The notes: a model not told the origin generated them from the sequence alone. Counted from the first letter of the stretch, positions 21,006 to 30,672 are shown. The stretch: DNA of 64,000 nt from Ceratorhiza oryzae-sativae (GCA_030998015.1 JARWMV010000020.1:124001-188000), one strand, 5' to 3'. Program-made: numbers and translations.

Positions 21006-24000
21006 GCTCAAACCATGCCAGGGGGGCGGTCTTGGGCGCTATGTTACAAAATGCGCATAATGAAAATAAAAATATGGAAATGGAATGTATGTCGTTAGGA
21101 AACCAATCACAACTACAGTTTTTCTTCCATGCATTCCCATTGCGCATAACCCCCGAACACAAGTCTGCATATAACATGAAAAAATTTAATGGATGGGCCA
21201 TGATTGACTCAGGGGCCACATCAGTATTTATACATGAAGATTTAGTCAAACAATACCGCATCCCTACCGTCGCCCTAAAAACACCCAAGAAACTGAGGGT
21301 AATCGACGGAAGGGAGATAGACTCTGGGTCCGTGACCCATTACTGCACCTTTGAGTTGTGCATTCAAGAGCACAGAGAGATCCTCAGTGCCTACGTTGTG
21401 AATGTTGGCAAAAATGATTTAGTCCTGGGCATGTCATGGCTCAAATTCCATAACCCCAACATTGATTGGGATGGGAAGGACATGAAGTTCGACTCGCCAA
21501 TATGCCTGAAGCATTGCATCACAAAACCCTTGCACGTGCGTGCAAATGAACCTAAGGAGCTTCAGCTGGACTCCCTAGACTCCCTTCCAACAAAATACAA
21601 AGAATTCCAGAAAATATTCGCTGAAGAAGACGACGTCCAACCACTACCACCCCATAGAAAGTGGGATATGGAAATAGATTTAAAACCAGATGCCAAGCCA
21701 AGGCACGGTCCCATATATAGCGTGGGTGTCAAGGAAGATGCAGAATTGCGCAAAACCTTGGATCGCCAACTGAAAGCAGGGCACATCAGACCCTCAAGGT
21801 CACCCATGGCATCTCCAGTCATATTCGTCAAAAAGAAAAATGGGAAGCTGCGCATGTGCATTGACTATCGGCGGCTAAACGAAATGACTGTCTCCAATGT
21901 GTACCCACTCCCACGCATCAATGATATTGTGGAAACCTTGCGTGGGGCAAAGATATTCACCAAGTTTGACCTAAAGTGGGGTTTCAACCTCATACGAATT
22001 CGGGAAGGAGACGAATGGAAGGCCGCTTTCAAGACCAAATACGGGCTGTATGAGCCCCTAGTCATGCAATTTGGTCAAAAGAATGCACCAGGAACCTTCA
22101 TGGCCATGATCCGAGAAGAGTTCCAGGACATCGAAGGCATTTACGTTGTAATTTACATGGATGACATATTGGTATTTTCAAAAAACCAGGAAGAACACAA
22201 TGAACATGTCAGGGAAGTCCTGCGCCGGCTTCAAAAGGCTGGTTTATACTGTGCCCTGGAGAAATGCGTTTTTGACGTCACCGAAGTGGACTACCTGGGA
22301 ATAGTAGTAACTCCCCAAGGAATTAAGGTAGACCCAGCCAAGGTCGAAAAGGCTGTTGAGTGGCCAACCCCTACAAACCCAACCGAAGTCCTGGAAGGGT
22401 TGGGGTTTGCAAACTGGTTAAGGCACTTTATAAAAGACTTCTCAAAAATCACAAAATGTCTCTACAAACTTGTCAAGAAGGACACAAAGTGGGAATGGAC
22501 AGAAGAAAGGGATCAGGTGTGGAATTTGCTAAAGCAGAAATTGAAAGAAGCACCTCTCCTAATTCAGCCAGAACCCAGCAAACCATTTATCTTAGAAACA
22601 GACGCCTCAGGCTATGCCACAGGTGCTGTTTTATTGCAATATGGAGAAGACGGGATGCTTCACCCAATCTCCTACTATTCCAAAGCAATGGTCCCAGCAG
22701 AAAGAAACTATGATATCTACAACAAAGAAATGCTGGCGATTATAAAAGCCCTCAAACACTGGCGTCACCTACTAGAAGGGGCTGAACACCCGGTAAACAT
22801 TGTTTGTGACCACAAAAATCTGGAATATTGGAAGACAAACCGGCCGCTAAATGGCCGAGTCACACGATGGCATGAGTTCCTGTCCAGGTTTGAATTCAAG
22901 ATTCTATACATCGAGGGGGCAAAGAATGGCCGGGCAGACATACTCTCTAGGCTGTCAAGGCACATCCCTAAAGAGGGGGGTGAGAGCCAAGCTCTGCTGG
23001 CACAAAACCAATTTTTGGAATTAAAATCTCTGCAGCTACAAGCAATCACACCAGACCATGACCTGGAACAACTCATTAGGGATGCTATCCCAGGAGACGG
23101 GCACCTGTCAAAGGTGCTAAAGGCCCTAGATGACAATGAAAAAGTCAAAAACTGGGAATGGGATGAAGGACTTTTACGATACAAGGGCAGAATCTATGTC
23201 CCAAACAACAAAGAACTTCGCAAGCTGGTCATTGAAAGCCGTCACGACAACCCAGCCGCAGGACACCCAGGACAGTTCAGAACATACGAATTGCTAAACC
23301 GCAAATATACATGGTCATCAATGAAAAAATCAGTCAACGAATATGTCACACATTGCGAATCATGTATTAGGAATAAGCACAGCAACCAGGTTCCCCCAGG
23401 ACTCCTAAACCCAATACCAGCACCAGAAAAACCTTGGGAGGAAATTACTTATGATCTGATCACCGGGCTACCCTTGTCAGAAGGGTTTGACACCATATTT
23501 ACAGTTGTCGACCGCCTGACAAAAATGGTCCACTTTATTCCATGTCAATTGGAAGCCAGTGCTATGGACTGCGCCAACCTGTTCCTAACATACGTATGGA
23601 AACTTCACGGGCTACCACGGAAAACAATCTCAGATCGCGGCCCCAACTTTGCATCCAAGTTCCTAAGGCACCTATATAAACGGCTAGACATAAAACCCTC
23701 CTACTCTACAGCATATCACCCACAAACGGATGGCCAGTCAGAAAGGGCTAACCAAGTAGTAGAAGGGTACCTGAGACACTACGTATCAGATCGGCAGGAT
23801 GACTGGGTCTCACTCTTACCCTTGGCCGAATTTGCCTACAACAATGGTGTCAATGCCTCAACCGGCAAATCACCATTTTTTGCAAACTATGGTTTCCACC
23901 CAAGGCTGGCAGTTGGGGACAAGGAGGGACAAGAATTCCCCCTAGCCAACAATCATGCAGAATGGCTCCAAAAGGGCCATGACGAACTTAGGGCAGCCCT

Positions 24001-24532
24001 GGAAATAGCAAACCAGAGGATCAAGGAATACTACGACCAGAAGCATCGGGCTCCTGAAGCTATTAAGGTTGGAGACAAAGTCTGGCTTGATACCAAAAAC
24101 ATACGGACACAGCAGACCTCCAGGAAACTGGCCCACAAAAGAGTTGGACCATTCAGGGTGATAGCACAACATGGCACACATGCCTACAAATTGCACTTAC
24201 CGATAACCATGAAAATACACCCAGTATTTCATGTCTCACTCCTGACCAAATATAAAGACGACCCCTATGGCCGTCAGGTTCCCCCACCACCACCTGTGGT
24301 AACTCCTGAAGGGGAAGAAGAGTTCGAAGTGGAACAGATCATAAAGTCACGATACAACAAAAGATCCAACGTCTTCGAATACTATGTCAAGTGGCTCGGC
24401 TATGACGAACGACAATGGTTAACCTATGACGACCTAGTGAACGCACCAGAACTCATTGCTGACTATGTCAAGTCACACCCAAAGGCACCCCAGGACCCCC
24501 GTGCCTTGAAGGGGGGAAGTGTCATGAACTGA
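21002..24532 (+). CDS. D pol polyprotein (protease, RT, RNase H, integrase, chromodomain), intact
   Basis: An uninterrupted frame of 1,176 residues. In order: aspartic protease with DSGAT at residue 69; RT with YMDD at 385-388; RNase H with TDASG near 533-537; integrase zinc-binding HHCC (about 750-786); DDE core with Asp 818, Asp 878 and Glu 914 (35 residues between the last two); an integrase C-terminal domain; and a chromodomain at about 1,106-1,160 (FEVEQIIKSRYNKRS ... YYVKWLGYDE). The last codons run 13 bp into the 3' LTR. All catalytic residues I can check are present. It is the reference for judging decay in gypsy A. Confidence 0.95.
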   Translation: MSSNHARGAVLGAMLQNAHNENKNMEMECMSLGNQSQLQFFFHAFPLRITPEHKSAYNMKKFNGWAMIDSGATSVFIHEDLVKQYRIPTVALKTPKKLRVIDGREIDSGSVTHYCTFELCIQEHREILSAYVVNVGKNDLVLGMSWLKFHNPNIDWDGKDMKFDSPICLKHCITKPLHVRANEPKELQLDSLDSLPTKYKEFQKIFAEEDDVQPLPPHRKWDMEIDLKPDAKPRHGPIYSVGVKEDAELRKTLDRQLKAGHIRPSRSPMASPVIFVKKKNGKLRMCIDYRRLNEMTVSNVYPLPRINDIVETLRGAKIFTKFDLKWGFNLIRIREGDEWKAAFKTKYGLYEPLVMQFGQKNAPGTFMAMIREEFQDIEGIYVVIYMDDILVFSKNQEEHNEHVREVLRRLQKAGLYCALEKCVFDVTEVDYLGIVVTPQGIKVDPAKVEKAVEWPTPTNPTEVLEGLGFANWLRHFIKDFSKITKCLYKLVKKDTKWEWTEERDQVWNLLKQKLKEAPLLIQPEPSKPFILETDASGYATGAVLLQYGEDGMLHPISYYSKAMVPAERNYDIYNKEMLAIIKALKHWRHLLEGAEHPVNIVCDHKNLEYWKTNRPLNGRVTRWHEFLSRFEFKILYIEGAKNGRADILSRLSRHIPKEGGESQALLAQNQFLELKSLQLQAITPDHDLEQLIRDAIPGDGHLSKVLKALDDNEKVKNWEWDEGLLRYKGRIYVPNNKELRKLVIESRHDNPAAGHPGQFRTYELLNRKYTWSSMKKSVNEYVTHCESCIRNKHSNQVPPGLLNPIPAPEKPWEEITYDLITGLPLSEGFDTIFTVVDRLTKMVHFIPCQLEASAMDCANLFLTYVWKLHGLPRKTISDRGPNFASKFLRHLYKRLDIKPSYSTAYHPQTDGQSERANQVVEGYLRHYVSDRQDDWVSLLPLAEFAYNNGVNASTGKSPFFANYGFHPRLAVGDKEGQEFPLANNHAEWLQKGHDELRAALEIANQRIKEYYDQKHRAPEAIKVGDKVWLDTKNIRTQQTSRKLAHKRVGPFRVIAQHGTHAYKLHLPITMKIHPVFHVSLLTKYKDDPYGRQVPPPPPVVTPEGEEEFEVEQIIKSRYNKRSNVFEYYVKWLGYDERQWLTYDDLVNAPELIADYVKSHPKAPQDPRALKGGSVMN

Positions 24533-24896
24533 CACGCATACATCCACTCTACAATATTTTCTCGATTTACTACATTTTATGAGATCATCTTCAAAACATA
24601 CTTGCCTTTTATGGTATATCTGTATCACGTGACTCAGGGAATGATCCGGACCGGTAACCGAGATGTATTTCAACTCTGATGTGAAATTCCACAGTTCCGC
24701 AGTCGCTTCTACTGCTTCTATCTCTTATCTGTCGTGACTCACTGTACGGACTTGTTTGTTATGATGTGGCTCGTACTGTGTATATAAACCAGGTCAAGTT
24801 CGCAGAGGACTCCTCAAGAACTTGACCTCTCGTCGAATACAAGTTCTTTTACTTTTCTTACTCTTTTCCTCGTCGCCTGACTTGTCGTCGTCGACA
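24508..24896 (+). repeat. Polypurine tract and 3' LTR of D
   Basis: A purine tract ending GAAGGGGGGAAG stands directly before the LTR and would prime plus-strand DNA synthesis. The 377-bp LTR (24,520-24,896) starts TGTCATG and ends GTCGACA, followed by the CCGGA duplication. Confidence 0.92.
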
Positions 24897-25495
24897 CCGG
24901 AAGCCAACAACGAGAAATGCCTTGTTAAGAACACCGATGTATGTTGTCGACAATATTGTGGGACCAACAGTCGACGTGGTGACCAAGGCAGCAAGGCAAC
25001 AGAGGAGGGCCACAGGCCAAATACCAGACAGAGGGGACTGGGAGGTGGAGTGCTGGGCAAAGGCACTGTTGGAGCAGTGGAAGCTGGCACTGGCGGCACC
25101 ATATGTGGGACTGCTTGAGGCCACTACCACTGATGAAATGTTTACTGCCATCAGGTTGAAGGAAGCAAACTTGGCCGACTTCCGTAACTGGGTGAAGGTA
25201 CACCCAAACCTGCATGGTTACGACACAGATATGTCAAGCCTCATGGCAAGCCTGGAGTCCCTGGTGGTGAAGGAGGAGGAGCCGAGAGTAACAATAAAGG
25301 AACCAACCCCAGACCCAGCCCAAGAGGGAGTCCAAACGGATTGGGCCAAATGGGAGGATGAGCTGGCAGGCGCCTTGGAGGAAGTGCCCCTGCTGGCCCT
25401 GGAGCCCCTGTGATTATCGGGCCTATCACATGTTTTTTTTGGAATGTCTTAAGAATAATTTTCATAATCATATAATAATACATTTCAAAATGTTC

Positions 25496-27478
25496 CTATT
25501 TTTTCTTGCCCTTGAGGGGCCGGGCATAGGGTTTTTTTGCCTTCTTATCCTTCCTAGTAGTACGGGCCGCAGAACCACTGGCCCGGTTCTCAGGCAACAG
25601 CCAGGGGGCCTCCCCCCCTGGGAAGTCGGCCATGTAGTTCTGGAAACACCCAGAACCAGACGCTGCAAAGGGCGAAGCCTCATCAAACAAGGGAGCAGAG
25701 CCCTCCTTGAAGAATTCGGCAAGAGCGGCCTGGTGAGACTGCTCCTTAGAGAAGCTGTGCCAGAATTTTGCAGGACTCCGGCACCTGCAGCAAGACTCCT
25801 GTGCTTTTTGGCCATTCTGGCACTGGCACTGGCACTGGCATGCCAGTTGCCGGAGACTGTGCCAGAATTCTGGCAGGTGCAGGAGCATGCCAGAATCCCG
25901 GGACTCCGGCAACTGGCTATGGTCAGAACTCACCACATCAGATTGTGTGGTAGCTCATTAGATGCGCATAAGAGAGAGCTTTCCAACGATATAAGGCACG
26001 TTTCATAAGAAATTGATTCTGGCAAATTGTATGCAGTTCTTTTGTTCGGGCCTTTGTGGCCAATATTTCCAGGGCCACAAAACTCACCACAATCTCTTGC
26101 AAAGTAGCTCATTAAACGCGCAAAACTCTGTAGATCACAAATATGTCATTCGCTCTGCGCAGAAAATTCAATAACGCATAGCTTGCACCAGATTAGTGCC
26201 CAGGAAATATTCTGGGAAATGCACACATGCCATTTCACCACAAAGAAAGCTATTTGAAGCTTATATGACCAGCTAGCCTTTTTTCTGAGCTTAAGAAACC
26301 CCTACTGACATAATATCTAGTCAATTCATCAACAGGATGACTATGAACTGGGGTGTGTGCAGACATCCTCACTGTCACCCCAGCAGAATCACTGCACATG
26401 GTTGGAAATTTAAGTTATAAGCTTGTTCCAGATGTTTCAGGTATCTGAAATAGGGCAATAAGTATCCCTGAAGCTGTCTGTGATACTCAGAAAGACAGAA
26501 TTGCACTGTGTGGGTGTCCATGGCGCATTTCAGGGGGTTTTCAGCATCAGGGCACTGTTCCCCCAGTTTCACTGGCTAAAACACCTTCAATCAGGCTGAT
26601 TTTTGGTATATAGAGTCCTTATAGTAGTGCGTATCGACTCCGCGCAAGGGAGCAAGGTTTGCATGGCTGGTTTCACTAGCGCCTGTGGCACTGTTCAGGG
26701 GCTTCCTCCCTTTATATTGCTCATAACTTTCGATAAAAGCGTTCGTTTATGATGAAAGTATATGCATTCGATTCCTCTCAATGAGACGAGTCGATTGGTA
26801 TGTATATCACGCCAATTGGAGCTCAGGATAGCGAGCTTCAACATCTGTGCATCCCCCTGAATATTCTTCCTAGATAAATCTGCGCCAATACTGCTCATTT
26901 CTTAGCCGTTTGTAATCAAGTACAGTACAATCGGATCCGCTGAATTTTGCACATTTTATGAGTGCTTGACATACACAATCTGAGATGGACATGTACAGGT
27001 GATGATGTGCCAGCATGCAGGTATGCAGGTATGCCAGTACTGCAGGACTCCACCCAGGACTCTGGCACCCTTGAGGCTATTCTGGCACCTGCACTGGCAA
27101 CTGGCACACCGGAATCTGCCAGAATTTTAGCCAGAATTCTGGCAAGTTCTGGCTGCAGGAGCCTGGCACAGCACCTCTACCGCTCCTCAAAGGACTTGTA
27201 GTCCTGATCAACGAGTGCCCAGACACGCTCAAGGGTGGCCTCATGGGCCCGACCATCAAGGAGGATGCGCTCTTCTACAGAACAAGTTAGCTATGTGAGA
27301 ACGACAAAGAATGAACACACGTACCTGGCACCCCACAGAAGAACCAGTCCCCAACACCCCTGTAGAAGTCCTCAAGGGCGGCGTTGCAGACTGCGTCGCA
27401 ATAGGAGCAGTAGTCCCCCTCAGGAAGGGACCAACAAGTACAGTTGAGGGGATTATAGTTAAGGGTGATGACACGCAT
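25496..27478 (-). pseudogene. B ORF3: spliced minus-strand cargo gene, split by a hAT-like element
   Basis: Exon 1 runs from ATG 27,478 (MRVITLNYNPLN) to 27,325; an upstream ATG at 27,619 is also in frame. A 50-bp intron (GTACGT...TGTAG, 27,324-27,275) leads to exon 2, which is broken after 27,188 by the element 25,747-27,179 and continues in frame to TAG at 25,496. The protein would be near 170 residues: a cysteine cluster (CTCW, then CSYCDAVC), a charged helical middle, and a very basic tail (RKDKKAKKPYARPLKGKKK) like a nuclear-localisation or nucleic-acid-binding tail. It is convergent with ORF2 and divergent from Rep. No family is recognised. The basic tail and ambisense layout recall capsid genes of small ssDNA viruses, but no capsid fold can be claimed. 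Confidence 0.5.
25747..27179. mobile_element. hAT-like non-autonomous transposon, 1,433 bp, in B ORF3
   Basis: Terminal inverted repeats TAGAGAAGCTGTGCCAG and TAGAGGTGCTGTGCCAG (reverse complement) are flanked by 8-bp duplications CTGCTCCT (25,739-25,746) and CCGCTCCT (27,180-27,187), which differ by one transition at a CpG. Subterminal CCAGAATTCTGG palindromes are shared with the element at 4,249-6,489, as are pieces around ATTAAACGCGCAAAA. No transposase frame is seen. Confidence 0.85.
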
Positions 27479-27658
27479 AATTGAATAGAGGTTGATGAAA
27501 AGGCCCACAAAGGAGGGGAGATTATATCGACAAGGCAGGACCATAACCTGCACAAACACCAAAACAAACTTGACTGGAAGACACAACATCATGTGACCCC
27601 CAACTGAGCAGAACAACAAGATGCCATGTGACCTAGCTTGGTCACATGAGCATTTGCG

Positions 27659-28048
27659 ATCCCCTAACTACCGGAGGGGTCGGAGAGGGGGCACCGACCG
27701 AAGTGGGGGAGCGGAGGCCCCGAGCGTAGCGAGGATCAAGGCCGACACGGAGGAACGGATGGGAGGGCACCCCTCGGAGATGCGTCACAAGGGAAAGACA
27801 TACAAGGACAAGCAAGAAAACAAACAAGTCATGTGACATGAAGCGAACATGTGTCCCAAGCAGACAAAGAAAACAACAAGGTCACGTGACCCAGACAATG
27901 TCACATAATATGGCTGCTATCCCCTGAACTACCGGAGGGGTTGGAGAGGGGGCACCGACCGGAGTGGAGGAGCGGAGGCCCCGAGCGCAGCAAGGTTTAA
28001 GGCTGACGCAGGGGAACGGATGGAAGGGCACCCCTCGGAGATGCGTCA
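27659..28048. repeat. Two 130-bp direct repeats between divergent ORF3 and Rep
   Basis: Units 27,659-27,787 and 27,919-28,048 are about 85-90% alike (ATCCCCT...CTACCGGAGGGG to ATGCGTCA). They lie 260 bp apart in the intergenic region between the ORF3 start and the Rep start. TCACGTGA/TCATGTGA boxes recur around them. They may be promoter or replication-control repeats; function is unknown. Confidence 0.75.
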
Positions 28049-28206
28049 TCACCGAAATAAGGTCATGTGATCACAACAAACGAAAGACGGAGTCATGTGA
28101 CGATCAAAATGGACCTTGCAGCTTATATAGACAAGCACAAGGCCCGAGATAACCCGCACTCTCATGCTCTCTTCCCAGTCCCCAAATACCTCTAAAACTG
28201 TAAACA

Positions 28207-29493
28207 ATGCTAAGCAGAAATGGATCGAATGCAGCAACACCCCAGCCAAGCAGATCAAGCAAAGGGTGGAGGTTGGCGTCGCCATTGCCAACGCCCTTGG
28301 TATCAAGCCGAGCCCCCTCACCCACTTCTATGCGGCCTATGCCGATGGATCAAGGGTCCGAAGAGCTGACCGAAACCGTGCCGGCCCCTCGGTTCCGCGT
28401 CCAGACCAGGGTGGTGCTGCTGACCTGGTCGAAGCTATGCGATCAGCCCTCAAGTGGGCTCGTCACCCGATACAAGGTGTTCTGCCACCAACGGCCAAAT
28501 CATTGGGTGACTTTGGCAGTGGTGGAATGCCACAACCCCGAGGAACCAAACTATGACCCGGCCCGGCCCCTCCATGTCCATGCCCTCTCCATCAGTCAGG
28601 AGCGGAAGGGCGGCTGGAACACCCAGAACACCCGGTTCTGGGACTTTGAGGGGCAACACCCCAACATCCTGCCGAAGGACCTCAAGGATGGACCAGGAGG
28701 CAACCCTGCAAGGGAGGCTTTCAACTACCTCTGGAAGGATGTCGGAGCTAACAGCGAGGAGGTAGAGGAGCTGATGGCAGGGGACCTGACCTCGGAAAGG
28801 TTGGAGGAAATCCTGGTGAAGGGAAAGGGCAGGAAAAGGTCGAGGGCGGAGGCGGACCTGGAGGACGGGGCGGAGATTGTTGCCTTGGTGACAAAAAAAG
28901 AGTACTACCAGGCATTCAAGCGCCTGCACCCCCTCCAGATGGTGACAACGTGGAACTCGGTACAAGCATATGCTGAGTACACGTATAAGGAGGACTGGGG
29001 ATGCATGCCTGCAATCCCAGTGGAGTTGGAAGCCCCAGAAGACCAGGCGCACATTGACAGGGCAGACCGATGGTTTGCAGAAGAGGCTGAGAAGAGAGGG
29101 AGGGGCGTGCGCCATTGCATCCTGGTGATCGAAGGCAAAACAGGAACTGGGAAGATGGCGTATGCGCGATCCAAGGGCTCCCATAGCTGGATGTGCAACG
29201 TCTGGAACATGGGGAATCTGTCAGAGGACGCCGACATCTGGATCCTGGATGACATGGTCCAGTCAAACAGGAAGTACTCGCTCAAAGCCCTGAGCCAGTA
29301 CGAGGCAGACTTCACAGGCAGATATGCTCATGTGAAGTCAATGAAGGTACAACTGACGGTGATCCTGGGGAATAGCCGGTCGGCCATAATGAAGTGTTGG
29401 ACAGACATAGAGGGGGAAGAAGGGGACCTATGGGTATCCAAAAACGTAGACTGGGTATACTCAGGAGGGAAGCCATTTTTTGTTTTTCCTTAA
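28207..29493 (+). CDS. rep: Rep: HUH endonuclease-SF3 helicase of CRESS-DNA-virus type, cargo of B
   Basis: An intact 428-codon frame. The N-terminal half has the rolling-circle motifs: motif I (VVLLTW, about residues 69-74), motif II HVH (123-125), a geminivirus-type segment FWDFEGQHPNI (144-154), and motif III YLWK with the presumed catalytic Tyr 174. A basic patch (KGKGRKRSRAE, about 205-215) follows. The C-terminal half has Walker A GKTGTGKM (310-317), Walker B WILDD (345-349), and motif C LGNS (387-390). Walker A ends in Met where Ser or Thr is usual, and the old copy B2 shares this. Such proteins nick an origin and unwind DNA in rolling-circle replication. It lies inside an LTR element, on the gag-pol strand. 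Confidence 0.85.
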   Translation: MLSRNGSNAATPQPSRSSKGWRLASPLPTPLVSSRAPSPTSMRPMPMDQGSEELTETVPAPRFRVQTRVVLLTWSKLCDQPSSGLVTRYKVFCHQRPNHWVTLAVVECHNPEEPNYDPARPLHVHALSISQERKGGWNTQNTRFWDFEGQHPNILPKDLKDGPGGNPAREAFNYLWKDVGANSEEVEELMAGDLTSERLEEILVKGKGRKRSRAEADLEDGAEIVALVTKKEYYQAFKRLHPLQMVTTWNSVQAYAEYTYKEDWGCMPAIPVELEAPEDQAHIDRADRWFAEEAEKRGRGVRHCILVIEGKTGTGKMAYARSKGSHSWMCNVWNMGNLSEDADIWILDDMVQSNRKYSLKALSQYEADFTGRYAHVKSMKVQLTVILGNSRSAIMKCWTDIEGEEGDLWVSKNVDWVYSGGKPFFVFP

Positions 29494-29588
29494 AGAATAA
29501 AAATAAATTATCTTTGTATAAGCTGTTTTATTCTCAGACCATGTGTCAAGAAGTAAGCTTAAACAAGGAAATAAGCAAGGAGAAAGTA

Positions 29589-29713
29589 ATCTCATGTAGC
29601 GTAGAGGTTAAGGGGTCTAGCTTGACTCATCATCTCCTAGCTGAGCAATTACACATTGAATGGAAGGTTGTTGGTTCGAGTCCAGCGCCCTTAACCTCCT
29701 CGATATATGAGAT
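29589..29713 (+). ncRNA. tRNA-like hairpin with Pol III B-box, downstream of Rep
   Basis: Nested arms ATCTCAT/ATGAGAT (outer) and GAGGTTAAGGG/CCCTTAACCTC (inner) can form a long stem about 125 nt across. Inside it, GGTTCGAGTCC at 29,673-29,683 fits the tRNA T-arm/B-box, with a 5-bp T-stem around TTCGAGT, and TAGCGTAGAGGTTAAGG (29,598-29,614) resembles an A-box. No convincing anticodon arm can be folded, so it is not called a functional tRNA. The same structure lies at 43,717-43,831 after the old Rep copy. Confidence 0.5.
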
Positions 29714-29776
29714 ACCTTTTAGAAACTTTTAGAACCCAGAAAAGAAACATGCCTCAAGATCCCCCAAGACATGTCC

Positions 29777-30672
29777 AAAGGGGGGGATAATGTTATGACC
29801 CGCCTAGCAGACATAACCTAACAACCGAATATTGTACAGATTTATGGCATTTTTCCTGAAGCGGAACAAACCATAAACAGGATCACGTGATCTCGGCGCT
29901 TACCCAACGATTAAGCACTGGTGGTTACCCTGAACTCGCTCTAGTGTTTCTCTCCCATGTTACCTGGAGCAAGGAGCAAGTTGTCACGTGATCTCGGCGC
30001 TTACCCCATGATTAAGCGCCAGTGGTTACCCTGAACTCGCTCCAGTGTTTCTCTCCCATGTTACCTGGAGCGAGGAGCGAGTTGTCATGTGATCTTGGCG
30101 CTTACCCCATGATTAAGCGCCGGTGGTTACCCTGAACTTGCTCCAGCGTTTCTCTCCCATGTTACCTGGAGCAAGGAGCGAGTTGTCACATGATCTCGGC
30201 GCTTACCCAACAATTAAGCGCTGGTGGTTACCCTGAACTTGCTCCAGCGTTTCTCTCCCATGTTACCTGGAGCGAGGAGCAAGTTGTCACGTGACCTCGG
30301 CGCTTATCCAGCGATTAAGCGCCGGGTGCTTAAGTCCAAAAGGTCACATGACCCTCAGACCTCGTGCAGCTCTATAAGATTTGGAGCTGCACAAACTTAG
30401 GATAAACAATTACCTAAGACCTAGTACTATATAGAACCTATAACTGCTATAGACAGCGCTTAGGAAAGAGGGGCCACCGCAGCAACCGCAGTCACATGTA
30501 TATAAGGGGAGTAAAGCAAGACTGAATGCCTCAGCTTGCTTTATCTTGTCAACCACCATAGACCATAGCAAACACTGTAACTAGAACACTCAATACATAC
30601 TGCATAGCACCAAACCGTAAATGCAGCCACTACTTAAGTGCTCCACAAGGGAGCCTCCAGAGGGTCACGACA
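29777..30672 (+). repeat. Polypurine tract and 3' LTR of B (882 bp)
   Basis: AAAGGGGGGGATAA (29,777-29,790) precedes the LTR 29,791-30,672. The LTR has four of the roughly 100-bp tandem units against three in the 5' LTR, which accounts for most of its extra length. It ends GGTCACGACA, followed by ATCAG. Confidence 0.92.

Larger units (their letters stand above)
17951..24896 (+). mobile_element. Element D: young, nearly intact chromovirus LTR retrotransposon
   Basis: Two 377-bp LTRs (17,951-18,327 and 24,520-24,896), which look identical by eye, and a perfect 5-bp duplication CCGGA (17,946-17,950 and 24,897-24,901) bound a 6,946-bp element inserted in ORF2 of B. It has a self-priming type PBS, a leader with several open frames, gag (19,614-21,005, one TGA), an uninterrupted 1,176-codon pol, and a purine tract. 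CpG content is normal. It is the youngest large insertion in the window. Confidence 0.95.
17644..25413 (+). pseudogene. B ORF2: hypothetical cargo protein, interrupted by element D
   Basis: The frame starts at ATG 17,644 (MPFVTQPIAHPNCYTP), runs to 17,950, is broken by D (17,951-24,896 plus one CCGGA copy), and resumes in the same frame at 24,902, ending at TGA 25,413. Without D it would be about 273 residues. The N-terminus is proline-rich, the middle has the charged stretch KLRDERNWIDDDKYLD, and the C-terminus is acidic. No known domain is recognised. It lies 87 bp after the pol stop on the same strand and its stop is about 80 bp from the stop of the convergent ORF3. Restoration of frame exactly at the target duplication supports a real gene. 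Confidence 0.6.
11418..30672 (+). mobile_element. Element B: Rep-carrying chromovirus LTR retrotransposon (composite with D and a hAT element)
   Basis: LTRs at 11,418-12,184 and 29,791-30,672 start TGTTATGACCCGCC and end GGTCACGACA, and the whole is flanked by a perfect 5-bp duplication ATCAG (11,413-11,417 and 30,673-30,677) in E integrase. Subtracting D (with TSD) and the hAT element (with TSD) leaves about 10.86 kb. The order is LTR, PBS, gag, pol, ORF2 (+), ORF3 (-), direct repeats, Rep (+), hairpin, polypurine tract, LTR. Gag-pol is frameshifted; Rep is intact. Confidence 0.92.

Noticed and set aside
25496..27478. ORF3 as a proven capsid gene
   Set aside because: Only the basic tail and the ambisense position suggest it; no fold or family similarity can be shown from the sequence alone.
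28164..28556. 130-codon plus-strand frame overlapping the Rep start
   Set aside because: It overlaps Rep in another frame and ends inside it. The Rep frame carries the motifs; a short upstream frame cannot be fully excluded.
28450..29184. 244-codon minus-strand frame opposite Rep
   Set aside because: It is a shadow of the intact Rep frame; no motif and no splice context.
29589..29713. Functional tRNA gene
   Set aside because: The B-box and T-stem fit, but the acceptor has a mismatch and no anticodon stem of five pairs is possible. Kept only as a tRNA-like hairpin.
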